From assembly GCA_964410015.1 (NCBI GenBank), contig CAYPFV010000077.1, forward strand, positions 1 to 14,516: 14,516 nt of DNA, written 5' to 3'. Made by a program: the position numbers and the translations under genes. The stretch comes from SKVR01 sp964410015. GTDB lineage: Bacteria; Bacteroidota; Bacteroidia; Bacteroidales; UBA7960. Shown one piece after another: positions 7,580-14,511 of the stretch (position 1 is the stretch's first letter; every line of letters begins with the position of its first letter). The notes beneath the pieces were generated by a model that saw nothing but the letters and a program-made list of their open reading frames with translations, made no database searches and was not told where the DNA came from.

Positions 7580-7648
7580 CAAATCATTTTCATTCATGAA
7601 GAATAACATTTATAAGAGAGCAAATTTTATGCTTTCATTTTTTTGCTT

Positions 7649-9016
7649 ATGTATGCAATTATTGATATAGAAACTACAGGTGGAAACCCATACCGTGATA
7701 AGATCACTGAAATAGCCATTTTTGTTCACAACGGAGAAAGGGTTGTAGATCAATTTCATTCTCTTGTAAATCCGGAAAGGAAAATTCCACCTTTTATCAG
7801 CCGTATGACAGGTATTTCTGATGAAATGGTTGCTGGTGCTCCCAAATTTTATGAGATTGCTCGCCAACTTGTTAGAATCACAGAAAATATGATTTTTGTG
7901 GCACACAACGCCAGTTTTGATTATAATTTTATAAAATCCGAATTTAAAAGTCTGGGGTATCATTTCCAACGCGAGTGTTTGTGTACAGTGAAACTCAGCA
8001 GGAAAACCTTTCCCGGGAAAACATCTTATAGTTTGGGAAAACTTTGCCACGAACTTGAGATAGATATTGAAAACCGGCATCGGGCTTCTGGAGATGCATT
8101 GGCAACCGTTAAGCTTTTTGAGCGTATCCTTTCTCGGCAAGAAAAAGGTTTTTTCTTAGATACCCTGGGTATGGATTTTAATAACAACCTTATGAATCCT
8201 GCCATAAACAGGCAACTTATAGAAAAAATTCCCCAAAAAACAGGTGTCTATTATTTTCTGGACGAACATAGCCGGATTATTTATATTGGAAAAAGCAAGG
8301 ATATCAGAAAAAGGGTAATTACGCATCTAACTCAGGTGAAGAGTAAAAAAAGTCTGGATATGATGAGTAAAATAACCGATATATCCTGGGATATTACCGG
8401 TAGCGAATTATTGGCTCTTTTGAAGGAATCGCAGGAGATTAAAGATCATAAACCTTTATTTAACCGGGCCAGGCAAAGGTGTCTGTATCAATACGGATTG
8501 TTCAGTTTTACTGACAATGCAGGTTATTTGTGTCTTAAACTGGATAAGAATAGTGGAAATCAACCTCCGGTAACCAGTTTTGCCACATTAGAAAAAGGCA
8601 AAGATTTTCTTTTTATGATTACAGAAAAATTCAATCTTTGTCAGAATCTAACGGGTCTATACGCTACCACTTCGGCTTGTTTTCAATATGCAGTTGAAAA
8701 ATGTAAGGGTGCATGTATTGGCAAAGAATCTGCCGCGGACTATAACGAGCGGGTCGAGAAAGCTCTTGAATTTGCGGGTTTTATGAAGGATAACCTGATC
8801 GTGCTGGATCATGGGCGAACGCCTTCAGAAAGTGGATTTATCATGATTGAGAGAGGGAAATATCTTGGGTATGGTTACATTGACCGGAATGAGAGCATTG
8901 AAAATCCTGAGCAGTTCAAAAATTATCTGATACCCGCAGAAGATAATCGCGATGCCCGGCAAATCATAAACGGCTTCCTAAGGAATAAACGAACGGGGAA
9001 AAGAATTACCTATTAA
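7649..9016 (+). CDS. DEDDh exonuclease (DnaQ-like) fused to UvrC-like GIY-YIG nuclease
   Basis: Two nuclease modules in 455 residues. The N-terminal part (1-165) is a DnaQ/epsilon-type 3'-5' exonuclease: IIDIETTGG with Asp6 and Glu8, VAHNASFDYNF with Asp91, and HRASGD with His144 and Asp149 complete the DEDDh set. The second part (about 190-275) is a GIY-YIG domain like the UvrC N-terminus: TGVYYFLDEHSRIIYIGKSKDIRKRV, then LLALLKESQEIKDHKPLFN, where Glu260 fits the catalytic glutamate. Further on, Cys331, Cys344, Cys352 and Cys356 (CX12CX7CX3C) with the following YNERV closely follow the UvrC cysteine cluster. The UvrC C-terminal nuclease and HhH domains are absent. The frame also offers TTG at 7643, but the ATG at 7649 places MYAIIDIE as in other family members. 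A DNA-repair role is inferred from the domains. Confidence 0.88.
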   Translation: MYAIIDIETTGGNPYRDKITEIAIFVHNGERVVDQFHSLVNPERKIPPFISRMTGISDEMVAGAPKFYEIARQLVRITENMIFVAHNASFDYNFIKSEFKSLGYHFQRECLCTVKLSRKTFPGKTSYSLGKLCHELEIDIENRHRASGDALATVKLFERILSRQEKGFFLDTLGMDFNNNLMNPAINRQLIEKIPQKTGVYYFLDEHSRIIYIGKSKDIRKRVITHLTQVKSKKSLDMMSKITDISWDITGSELLALLKESQEIKDHKPLFNRARQRCLYQYGLFSFTDNAGYLCLKLDKNSGNQPPVTSFATLEKGKDFLFMITEKFNLCQNLTGLYATTSACFQYAVEKCKGACIGKESAADYNERVEKALEFAGFMKDNLIVLDHGRTPSESGFIMIERGKYLGYGYIDRNESIENPEQFKNYLIPAEDNRDARQIINGFLRNKRTGKRITY

Positions 9017-9040
9017 ATCGGAAATGAAAAATAACCAGAT

Positions 9041-9079
9041 AAAAAATCCCTTCTATTATTAATCTGCCGGGGTTTTTTT
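9041..9079. terminator. terminator after the exonuclease gene, possibly bidirectional
   Basis: AAAAAATCCC (9041-9050) pairs with GGGGTTTTTT (9069-9078) over 10 bp with one T-G wobble and an 18-nt loop. The 3' arm runs into a T-tract. It begins 24 bp after the stop codon. The A-tract of the 5' arm would give a T-tract on the other strand, so it could also stop leftward transcription from the beta-helix gene. Confidence 0.55.
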
Positions 9080-9125
9080 GATAAATCTGTTTTTACAATA
9101 CACTGTCTTTTCAAAATCTTTTCTT

Positions 9126-9252
9126 ATGAACCGAGCCATGACAAAGTTTTTGACACACACGCACATGATTATAATGCGCGGCATGTAAAACATGCAGTCA
9201 GACTGTTAGCGAGCTCCATCTAACCTATTTAATCAAATTATAAACAGATGAA
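9126..9252 (+). repeat. interspersed repeat, full copy A
   Basis: A 127-bp unit from ATGAACCGAGCC to AAACAGATGAA, about 93% identical to the copy at 10856-10981 (eight substitutions and one gap by eye). It holds three inverted repeats: GCATGT/ACATGC (9181-9195), CAGTC-A-GACTG (9195-9205) and GTTAG/CTAAC (9205-9224). Both ends carry ATGAA. There is no plausible reading frame. It lies between the exonuclease terminator and the 3' end of the beta-helix gene. Confidence 0.9.
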
Positions 9253-9279
9253 GTTGTTTTAGAAACGTTTTGATACAGG

Positions 9280-10329
9280 TTAATCAATACTTGTGATGAA
9301 AGAAGGAAATGGATCATCAATTTCAGGTTTCAAAAATCCGTGAATAGGAAACGGATGTTCTCCTCCGAAGATACCTGCCTGGGTTCCTTTTTTTCCTGAA
9401 TTGCGTGCTAAAGAACCTTCCTTAAGCTGAAAGGCATGAACAGATTCAACGTTTTCCAATGGCCAATAAACAAAACCCGGATCGATCCCTACTTTGTTAT
9501 CAGATCCCTGATTTGCTAATTCTACACATGAATTCATAGATTCAAACCGTTCAGGGTGCTCATAACAATCATCATTTCCAATCTGCATTCCGTAAGTAAT
9601 ATTGTTTTGAAACGAGCTTTGCACCACATTTTCAAGGATAAAACCATCTCTTACAAAAATGTTGTTAACTACGGAAGCATGCCTGATATCCTGTAATCTT
9701 CCCAGGATAATGTTGTTATGAATATGGATATTACCCCGGTCGAAACCTTTCAGGGTATTGATTACATTGTTTTGGAAGGCAAAACCAGATGAACCCGAAT
9801 TATTGCTGCCTTTACGGGCACTTCCGTTTACCCACCCTCTGATAATGTTGTGCCTGAAGGTCCAGTTTTCCGCACTACCCAATATTTCAATAAACCACAA
9901 CCAGTTTTTTTCAATCACTACATCTTTGATCAATGCCCTTTCATCTGATACGGTAACAATGTTGGGCCGCTGTCCGGGGAAATAAGGAAATTCAAAACCA
10001 ATAATGGCACTTCCGGAGGAAATTGTCCGTCTGTATGGATTTGCTGTTAAGAGTACCCTTGTTAGCTTGGCAGTGTGCCCTTTGGGGTTGTCTTCTGCGT
10101 TATGCTCAGCGATCAGAATAATTGGTTTTTCGAGGATCACATTACCATAATTTACCGGAGAGCCTTTTACAAAAACTGTGTCTCCGGGTAGTGCCTTTTC
10201 TACGGCAGATTGTATGCTGGCAAATTCTGATTTGTTTTCAGGGTTATTAGATACTACCCATGTATCTGCCAGCAGACCAGTGTAGGTAATAAGATAAATG
10301 AAAACACTTAAAATGTAAATTTTTATCAT
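9280..10329 (-). CDS. secreted right-handed beta-helix (pectin-lyase-fold) protein
   Basis: A 349-residue exported protein. Residues 1-21 look like a signal peptide (hydrophobic core IYILSVFIYLITYTGLL, probable cleavage after LLA). Next come TWVVSN..FASIQSAVEKALPGDTVFVKGSPVNYGNVIL (23-66), the usual entry strands of a parallel beta-helix, then coils with stacked asparagines: FRHNIIRG (158-165), FQNNVINT (185-192), IHNNIILG (203-210), VVNNIFVRDGF (220-230) and FQNNITYG (240-247). The ending FQLKEGSLARNSGKKGTQAGIFGGEHPF (300-326) is the common closing motif of such proteins in Bacteroidota. No T9SS sorting domain follows, so it is probably periplasmic or released. No catalytic signature of a specific polysaccharide lyase is recognisable, so the substrate is unknown. 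It is transcribed opposite to all its neighbours and bracketed by two copies of the 126-bp repeat. Confidence 0.85.
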   Translation of the reverse strand: MIKIYILSVFIYLITYTGLLADTWVVSNNPENKSEFASIQSAVEKALPGDTVFVKGSPVNYGNVILEKPIILIAEHNAEDNPKGHTAKLTRVLLTANPYRRTISSGSAIIGFEFPYFPGQRPNIVTVSDERALIKDVVIEKNWLWFIEILGSAENWTFRHNIIRGWVNGSARKGSNNSGSSGFAFQNNVINTLKGFDRGNIHIHNNIILGRLQDIRHASVVNNIFVRDGFILENVVQSSFQNNITYGMQIGNDDCYEHPERFESMNSCVELANQGSDNKVGIDPGFVYWPLENVESVHAFQLKEGSLARNSGKKGTQAGIFGGEHPFPIHGFLKPEIDDPFPSFITSID

Positions 10330-10855
10330 TAGTTCTAATTTTACAGTTTTGGTTAAAAATCATTTTACAGTAGTATGTTTTAAATATTTAAAAAACTATC
10401 AAATCTTTAATTGCTTGTAATCAGTGAGTTGCAAAGTTGTCTAAAGAATTTTACTTCTTGTCGAAAAATACAGAGTAAAAACTTACCAATCAATTAGGGT
10501 AAGTCCCTATTTATAGTATTGTGGTAAAATGCTTTTTTGGTAAGGGTTTTCCGATTTTTAATTAATTCTGAGGAGTTTGCAACTGTTTATTTTGTTAACG
10601 AAATTTTTTTATTCATCACTCTCATTGCTTTCTTGCTTTGCTTACACCATCAAAACCTAAAGTTTTGTTTACCTGATTTTTCCATGAATTTATTTGAAGA
10701 AAGTCAATTTATCATGAACTTGATTCTGAATATATTAAAGACAATCGTTGATGTTTTAGCATGGTAAAAAAGGAAAACAAAGAATACGGTTATTGAAGAC
10801 AGGCTAAATTTTATCGGTTTAATCAAATGATGAACAAATCAAACAAATTTATATG
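10330..10855. other. intergenic region with clustered hairpins and a doubtful small ORF
   Basis: No firm gene is seen. Inverted repeats stand side by side: TTTTACT (10449-10455) with AGTAAAA (10474-10480), ACTTACC (10481-10487) with GGTAAGT (10498-10504), and TAGGG (10495-10499) with CCCTA (10505-10509), the last two being mutually exclusive. A 76-codon plus-strand frame starting at TTG 10537 and ending at 10767 contains an ATG at 10684 that would give a 27-residue hydrophobic peptide; it is not supported well enough to call. A degenerate repeat tail lies at 10818-10828. Confidence 0.5.
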
Positions 10856-10981
10856 ATGAACCGAGCCAAGACAAAGTCATGACACACACGCACATGATTA
10901 TAATGCGCGACATGTAAAGCATGCAGTCAGACTGTTGGCGAGCTCCATCTGACCTCTTTAATCAAATTATAAACAGATGAA
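10856..10981 (+). repeat. interspersed repeat, full copy B
   Basis: A 126-bp unit, same orientation as and about 93% identical to copy A (9126-9252). It lies upstream of the deiminase gene and ends 22 bp before a perfect TAnnTTTG element. The inverted repeats are retained with changes: ACATGT/GCATGC (10910-10924), CAGTC-A-GACTG (10924-10934) and GTTGG/CTGAC (10934-10953), where the altered bases mostly keep G-T pairing. The 11-bp TTTAATCAAAT of its tail also occurs at 10818-10828, just left of the unit, suggesting remains of a tandem neighbour. Confidence 0.9.
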
Positions 10982-11003
10982 ATCGTATAAGACATTAAAT
11001 TGG

Positions 11004-11011
11004 TATATTTG
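11004..11011 (+). promoter_or_regulatory. candidate -7 promoter element for the deiminase gene
   Basis: TATATTTG matches TAnnTTTG exactly, 110 bp before the ATG, in an otherwise extremely AT-rich leader. The expected -33 position falls at the end of repeat copy B (about 10980-10985) and has no TTTG. The element is framed by TTGGT (11000-11004) and ACCAA (11021-11025). Confidence 0.4.
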
Positions 11012-11121
11012 TGGTAAATAACCAAATATGTACATTATGCTATTCTTAAAATTTTATTTTTTCTATTTTTAAAAATCTCATTTTTAATATTTTTCGTTTA
11101 TAACTTTCATTTAATTTTTTT

Positions 11122-13332
11122 ATGCGGTCATTTTTTTTATTTGTTTTATTTTTTCTTGTTTCCAATATTTTTTTCTCTGCAAAAGCACAGGAGTTTTTTC
11201 CTAAAGGGCTTACAGAAGAAGAAAAAGAAAATTACGATGAATTTATTCGTACCTATTCTTACGGCGATAAAAATACTCAACCTCCTGCATTATCCCCGCG
11301 CACTCCTGCTGAGTTTGAAGAGGCCGGCGGGGTAATTGTTTCGTGGACCAGTTATACATACGAATTGAGGGAAATTGTAAAACATGCCAAAACAAGAGTG
11401 CCGGTATACATTGTTGCCGACAACGCTTCATCGGTACAGTCTTATTTAAGCGAGGGGGGTGTGAGTATGGATAATATAACCATCGTTAACATACCTTTCA
11501 ATTCGGTTTGGGTGAGAGATTATGGTCCTCAGAGCACTTATCTTCAGGAAACTGATGAACTTGCTTTTGTTGACTGGGTTTATAATCGTCCCTCACGCCC
11601 GGAAGATAATCAAATCCCTTCGGAGTTTGCTCAATTCCTTGATGTTCCTTTATATCAAATGACAACCAATCCCAACAGACTGGTTGCTACCGGTGGTAAT
11701 TTTATGACCGACGGACAGGGCACCGGATTCTCATCTGAGCTAATCCTGGCCGAGAATACAGATTTATCAGTGGATCAGGTAAATGATATTATGCATGATT
11801 ATCTGGGGATTGAAAGGTATGTGCTTATGGATGAACTTCCTTTTGACAATATCAGCCACATTGACATGCACATGAAACTGCTCGATGAAGAAACTTTGCT
11901 CGTAGGAGAATTTCCAGAGGGTGTATCCGACGGACCTGCTATTGAAGCCAACCTGGAAGAGCTGCTTGCCAACTACCCAACCTGCTATGGACGCGAATAT
12001 GACCTTGTGCGTATACCCATGGTTCCTTCGCCCAGTGGTAACTGGCCCGATGGGTCATGGAGCGGAGCGCATTACCGTACTTTTACTAATTCTCTGATTC
12101 TGAATGATCTGGTTTTGGTGCCCACCTATTACAATTCAAGTCTTAATGAAGAAGCATTGGATATTTATCAGCAGGCTATGCCAGGTTATGAGATTATAGG
12201 AATTGATATGGAATCGGTTATACCTGCCAGTGGGGCTATTCATTGTATTTCTAAAGAAATTGCGGCCACCGATCCTGTTTTTATTTCGCATGCACCATTA
12301 AGCGATAATGATGGAAATGATTTACAGATTGAAGCTGAAATCAAAAATGCTTCTGGTATTATTTCGGCAAGTGTTTTTTATGCAAGGGATGGGCAGGATT
12401 CTTTTACAGAAATACCCATGCAGAACAATGGGAATATTTATACTGCCAATATACCAGATCAACCTTGTGAAACCACTATCAATTATTATATCAGTGCCTC
12501 CAATGCCCATAAAACCATTACAAAACCTTTTACGGCACCAGGTCAGTTCTGGAGTTTTACCATAGAGGGTGAACCGGTTGAATTTGTATCAGATTTGAAT
12601 ACAGCAGAAACCAACCAGGAAATAGTTTTTTCCTATACAGGTTGTCTTAACTCAACAGAAGCAGAGCAGGCGGTATGGAATTTTGGTGAAGGTGCTGTAC
12701 CACAAACGGCTTCTGGAATTGAGGATCATACCGTTGTATACGAAACAGAAGGTTATAAAACCATTTCGCTCACCATTAATGGAGAAGAGAAGATAAAGAC
12801 AAATATGATTCTGATTACATCCGGACAAAATACATTTGAACTGGAGATATTAGTTGATGGGGAAGGGATTACTAACCCATCTGCAGGAACTCATGTTTAC
12901 AGTGAGGGAGAAATGGTGGAAATTGAAGCTAGTCCCGCAGAAGGATGGGTTTTTGAAAACTGGGATATCAATGAAGGCACTCAAAATTCGGATAAGGATG
13001 AAGTTGTGATTTATATGAATGATAATTTTTCTGTTGAAGCTACTTTTCGAAGACTTGAAACCTCTGTTTCTCAATGGCAAGAGAAATTCCTTTTCAATGT
13101 ATACCCCAATCCCACAAAAGGGAATCTGGTAGTTGTTATGAGTCCTTCTGAGGGACCAGTAACCATCGAGATCGTAAATCTTCAGGGACAAGTTGTGCAT
13201 CGTAAAGAGGTAGTAAGTAAGCAGTGGGATGAGGAATTTTCATTTGATATTTCAAACCAGAAAAAAGGTGTTTATTTTGTAAAACTGGATGGTGCGCATG
13301 GAAGTAAAGTTAAAAAGGTTGTTTTGCGGTAA
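11122..13332 (+). CDS. secreted peptidylarginine deiminase-like protein with T9SS sorting domain
   Basis: A 736-residue exported member of the agmatine/peptidylarginine deiminase family (guanidine-group hydrolysis, arginine to citrulline). Residues 1-22 form a signal peptide ending AKA-Q. The catalytic domain spans about 50-385, with SVWVRDYGP (Asp133), HIDMHMK (His246, Asp248) and GAIHC (Cys375), the Asp-His-Asp-Cys set used by Porphyromonas gingivalis PPAD. YNRP-S-RP (154-160) resembles the PPAD arginine pair that binds a substrate C-terminal carboxylate. After it come an Ig-like domain (about 386-482), a PKD-like domain (about 487-566), an InlB-type repeat (572-643, GWVFENWDINEGTQ) and a type-A T9SS sorting domain (655-736, FNVYPNPTKGNLVV to KKVVLR). 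It is longer than PPAD by two domains. An agmatine deiminase is unlikely given the export signals. The true substrate is unproven. Confidence 0.88.
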   Translation: MRSFFLFVLFFLVSNIFFSAKAQEFFPKGLTEEEKENYDEFIRTYSYGDKNTQPPALSPRTPAEFEEAGGVIVSWTSYTYELREIVKHAKTRVPVYIVADNASSVQSYLSEGGVSMDNITIVNIPFNSVWVRDYGPQSTYLQETDELAFVDWVYNRPSRPEDNQIPSEFAQFLDVPLYQMTTNPNRLVATGGNFMTDGQGTGFSSELILAENTDLSVDQVNDIMHDYLGIERYVLMDELPFDNISHIDMHMKLLDEETLLVGEFPEGVSDGPAIEANLEELLANYPTCYGREYDLVRIPMVPSPSGNWPDGSWSGAHYRTFTNSLILNDLVLVPTYYNSSLNEEALDIYQQAMPGYEIIGIDMESVIPASGAIHCISKEIAATDPVFISHAPLSDNDGNDLQIEAEIKNASGIISASVFYARDGQDSFTEIPMQNNGNIYTANIPDQPCETTINYYISASNAHKTITKPFTAPGQFWSFTIEGEPVEFVSDLNTAETNQEIVFSYTGCLNSTEAEQAVWNFGEGAVPQTASGIEDHTVVYETEGYKTISLTINGEEKIKTNMILITSGQNTFELEILVDGEGITNPSAGTHVYSEGEMVEIEASPAEGWVFENWDINEGTQNSDKDEVVIYMNDNFSVEATFRRLETSVSQWQEKFLFNVYPNPTKGNLVVVMSPSEGPVTIEIVNLQGQVVHRKEVVSKQWDEEFSFDISNQKKGVYFVKLDGAHGSKVKKVVLR

Positions 13333-13400
13333 TTTCAGAAAACGAAAAAGAAGCATTATACTTGTAAAAAATAAATCTTTCGGTAATATACCAATATAGA

Positions 13401-14231
13401 ATGTTAAGATCGATATATTATTTTCTCAATCCGTTGCAAAGGCTGCAGGTCAGGCGCCTTTTTTTTGCTCCTTTAGACATGTGGGAGAAACTAACAGGGA
13501 AAAAGGATCCTGAAGTTCCACCACGTGGTATGATTTTTACTGGTGGAGGTGATTTTATAAAAGCAGGCAAAAAATTTCTGGGTTTTTTTATAAAGTATGG
13601 AAAACTCGAACCTCATCACCGGGTGTTGGATGTGGGCAGTGGAATTGGCAGAATGGCTATACCACTGACAAAATTTCTCAATGAAAAAGGGAGTTATGAA
13701 GGATTTGACATTATCAAATCTGGCATAAGGTGGTGTCGTGAAAATATCACTTCACGGTATCCGAAGTTTCGGTTTCAAATGGTTGATCTTCAGAACGATC
13801 TTTACCGGTCGGAAGGCAAACAGGCATCAGATTTCAGGTTTCCTTACCGCGATCAGGATTTTGATTTTGTTTTTCTTACTTCTGTTTTTACCCATATGCT
13901 TCCCAAAGAGGTTGAAAACTATATGAAAGAGATTAACAGGGTGCTTAAACCAGGGGGGCGTTGTTTTGCTACATTTTTTATCTTTAGTTCAAATGATCCT
14001 CATCAAGGGATAAAACCAGTTTTTGACTTTTCGGTAAACAAAAATTATTACCGTTTGATGGATGCAAAAGTGCAATCAGCCAATGTGGCCTACTCTATCG
14101 ATTATGTTACGGATAATCTGGGAGGTAAAAATGGTTTTACAACCGAAAAAGTGGTTGAAGGATGGTGGAAGGGGTTTGGTGAAAAAGAAGATGCAGATTT
14201 TCAGGATATTGTTGTTTTTCACAAAATCTGA
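13401..14231 (+). CDS. class I SAM-dependent methyltransferase
   Basis: A 276-residue methyltransferase with a Rossmann-type core. Seen: motif I RVLDVGSGIGRMAIPL (74-89), the acidic end of the second strand YEGFDI (99-104), the motif II-like DFDFVFLTSVFTHMLPKEVENYM (153-175) and VLKPGGRCFATFFIF (181-195). The basic, aromatic N-terminus (MLRSIYYFLNPLQRLQVRRLFF, 1-22) may associate with the membrane but is not a signal peptide. The C-terminal part (200-276, with VAYSIDYVTDNL and VVEGWWKG) is the variable region that should set the substrate. I cannot name the substrate: small molecule, lipid or glycan are all possible. It follows the deiminase gene by 68 bp on the same strand without an obvious terminator, so read-through is possible, though no functional link is evident. 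Confidence 0.88.
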   Translation: MLRSIYYFLNPLQRLQVRRLFFAPLDMWEKLTGKKDPEVPPRGMIFTGGGDFIKAGKKFLGFFIKYGKLEPHHRVLDVGSGIGRMAIPLTKFLNEKGSYEGFDIIKSGIRWCRENITSRYPKFRFQMVDLQNDLYRSEGKQASDFRFPYRDQDFDFVFLTSVFTHMLPKEVENYMKEINRVLKPGGRCFATFFIFSSNDPHQGIKPVFDFSVNKNYYRLMDAKVQSANVAYSIDYVTDNLGGKNGFTTEKVVEGWWKGFGEKEDADFQDIVVFHKI

Positions 14232-14368
14232 TTTTCTGCATACAGACCTATTCCCTCAACTTGCGGTTTAAGCACTACTATTTCGGTCATTTCGCCTTTA
14301 AACAAAATTCTTATCTAAAATCCACAATATATGCCTTGAGTTTCATTTATCCGGTATGGTAAAGCAGA

Positions 14369-14388
14369 ATTTCATCTGTTTATAATTT
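14369..14388 (-). repeat. tail fragment of the interspersed repeat
   Basis: On the minus strand this reads AAATTATAAACAGATGAAAT, a perfect 20-bp match to the 3' end of copy B (10963-10982). The rest of the unit is absent. It lies in the 285-bp gap after the methyltransferase gene. Confidence 0.7.
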
Positions 14389-14433
14389 TTAAAATATTGA
14401 ATATTAGAATGTTACAACTTTAATGAGAACCCG

Positions 14434-14511
14434 ATAATGTCAGCGCTACGCGCCTTTGGGTTTACTGGTAGCATTAGATTTCTACCATAATGTCAGCGCT
14501 ACGCGCCTTTG
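14434..14511 (+). repeat. 25-bp perfect direct repeat, 53-bp period, at the right edge
   Basis: Two identical 25-bp copies (14434-14458 and 14487-14511) begin ATAATGTCAGCGC and end CGCGCCTTTG; they are about 52% GC in a region that is otherwise AT-rich. Each holds a GCGC-TAC-GCGC dyad. The 28-bp spacer contains TGGTAG (14466-14471) and CTACCA (14482-14487) as an inverted repeat. The array may go on outside the window. With two copies it cannot be told apart from an interspersed palindromic repeat or the edge of a longer array. Confidence 0.75.

Noticed and set aside
9205..9224. GTTAG...CTAAC in the repeat as an integron attC core
   Set aside because: ATCTAAC fits RYYYAAC but GTTAGCG does not fit GTTRRRY, the order of the arms is opposite to attC, copy B loses both motifs, and no integrase is present.
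9280..10329. Calling the beta-helix protein a pectate lyase or other polysaccharide lyase
   Set aside because: The fold is evident from the Asn-rich coils, but no lyase catalytic signature is seen and many beta-helix proteins are not enzymes.
14434..14511. CRISPR array
   Set aside because: Only two 25-bp repeats are visible, the spacer contains its own inverted repeat, and no cas gene is in the window. It is kept as an unassigned direct repeat.
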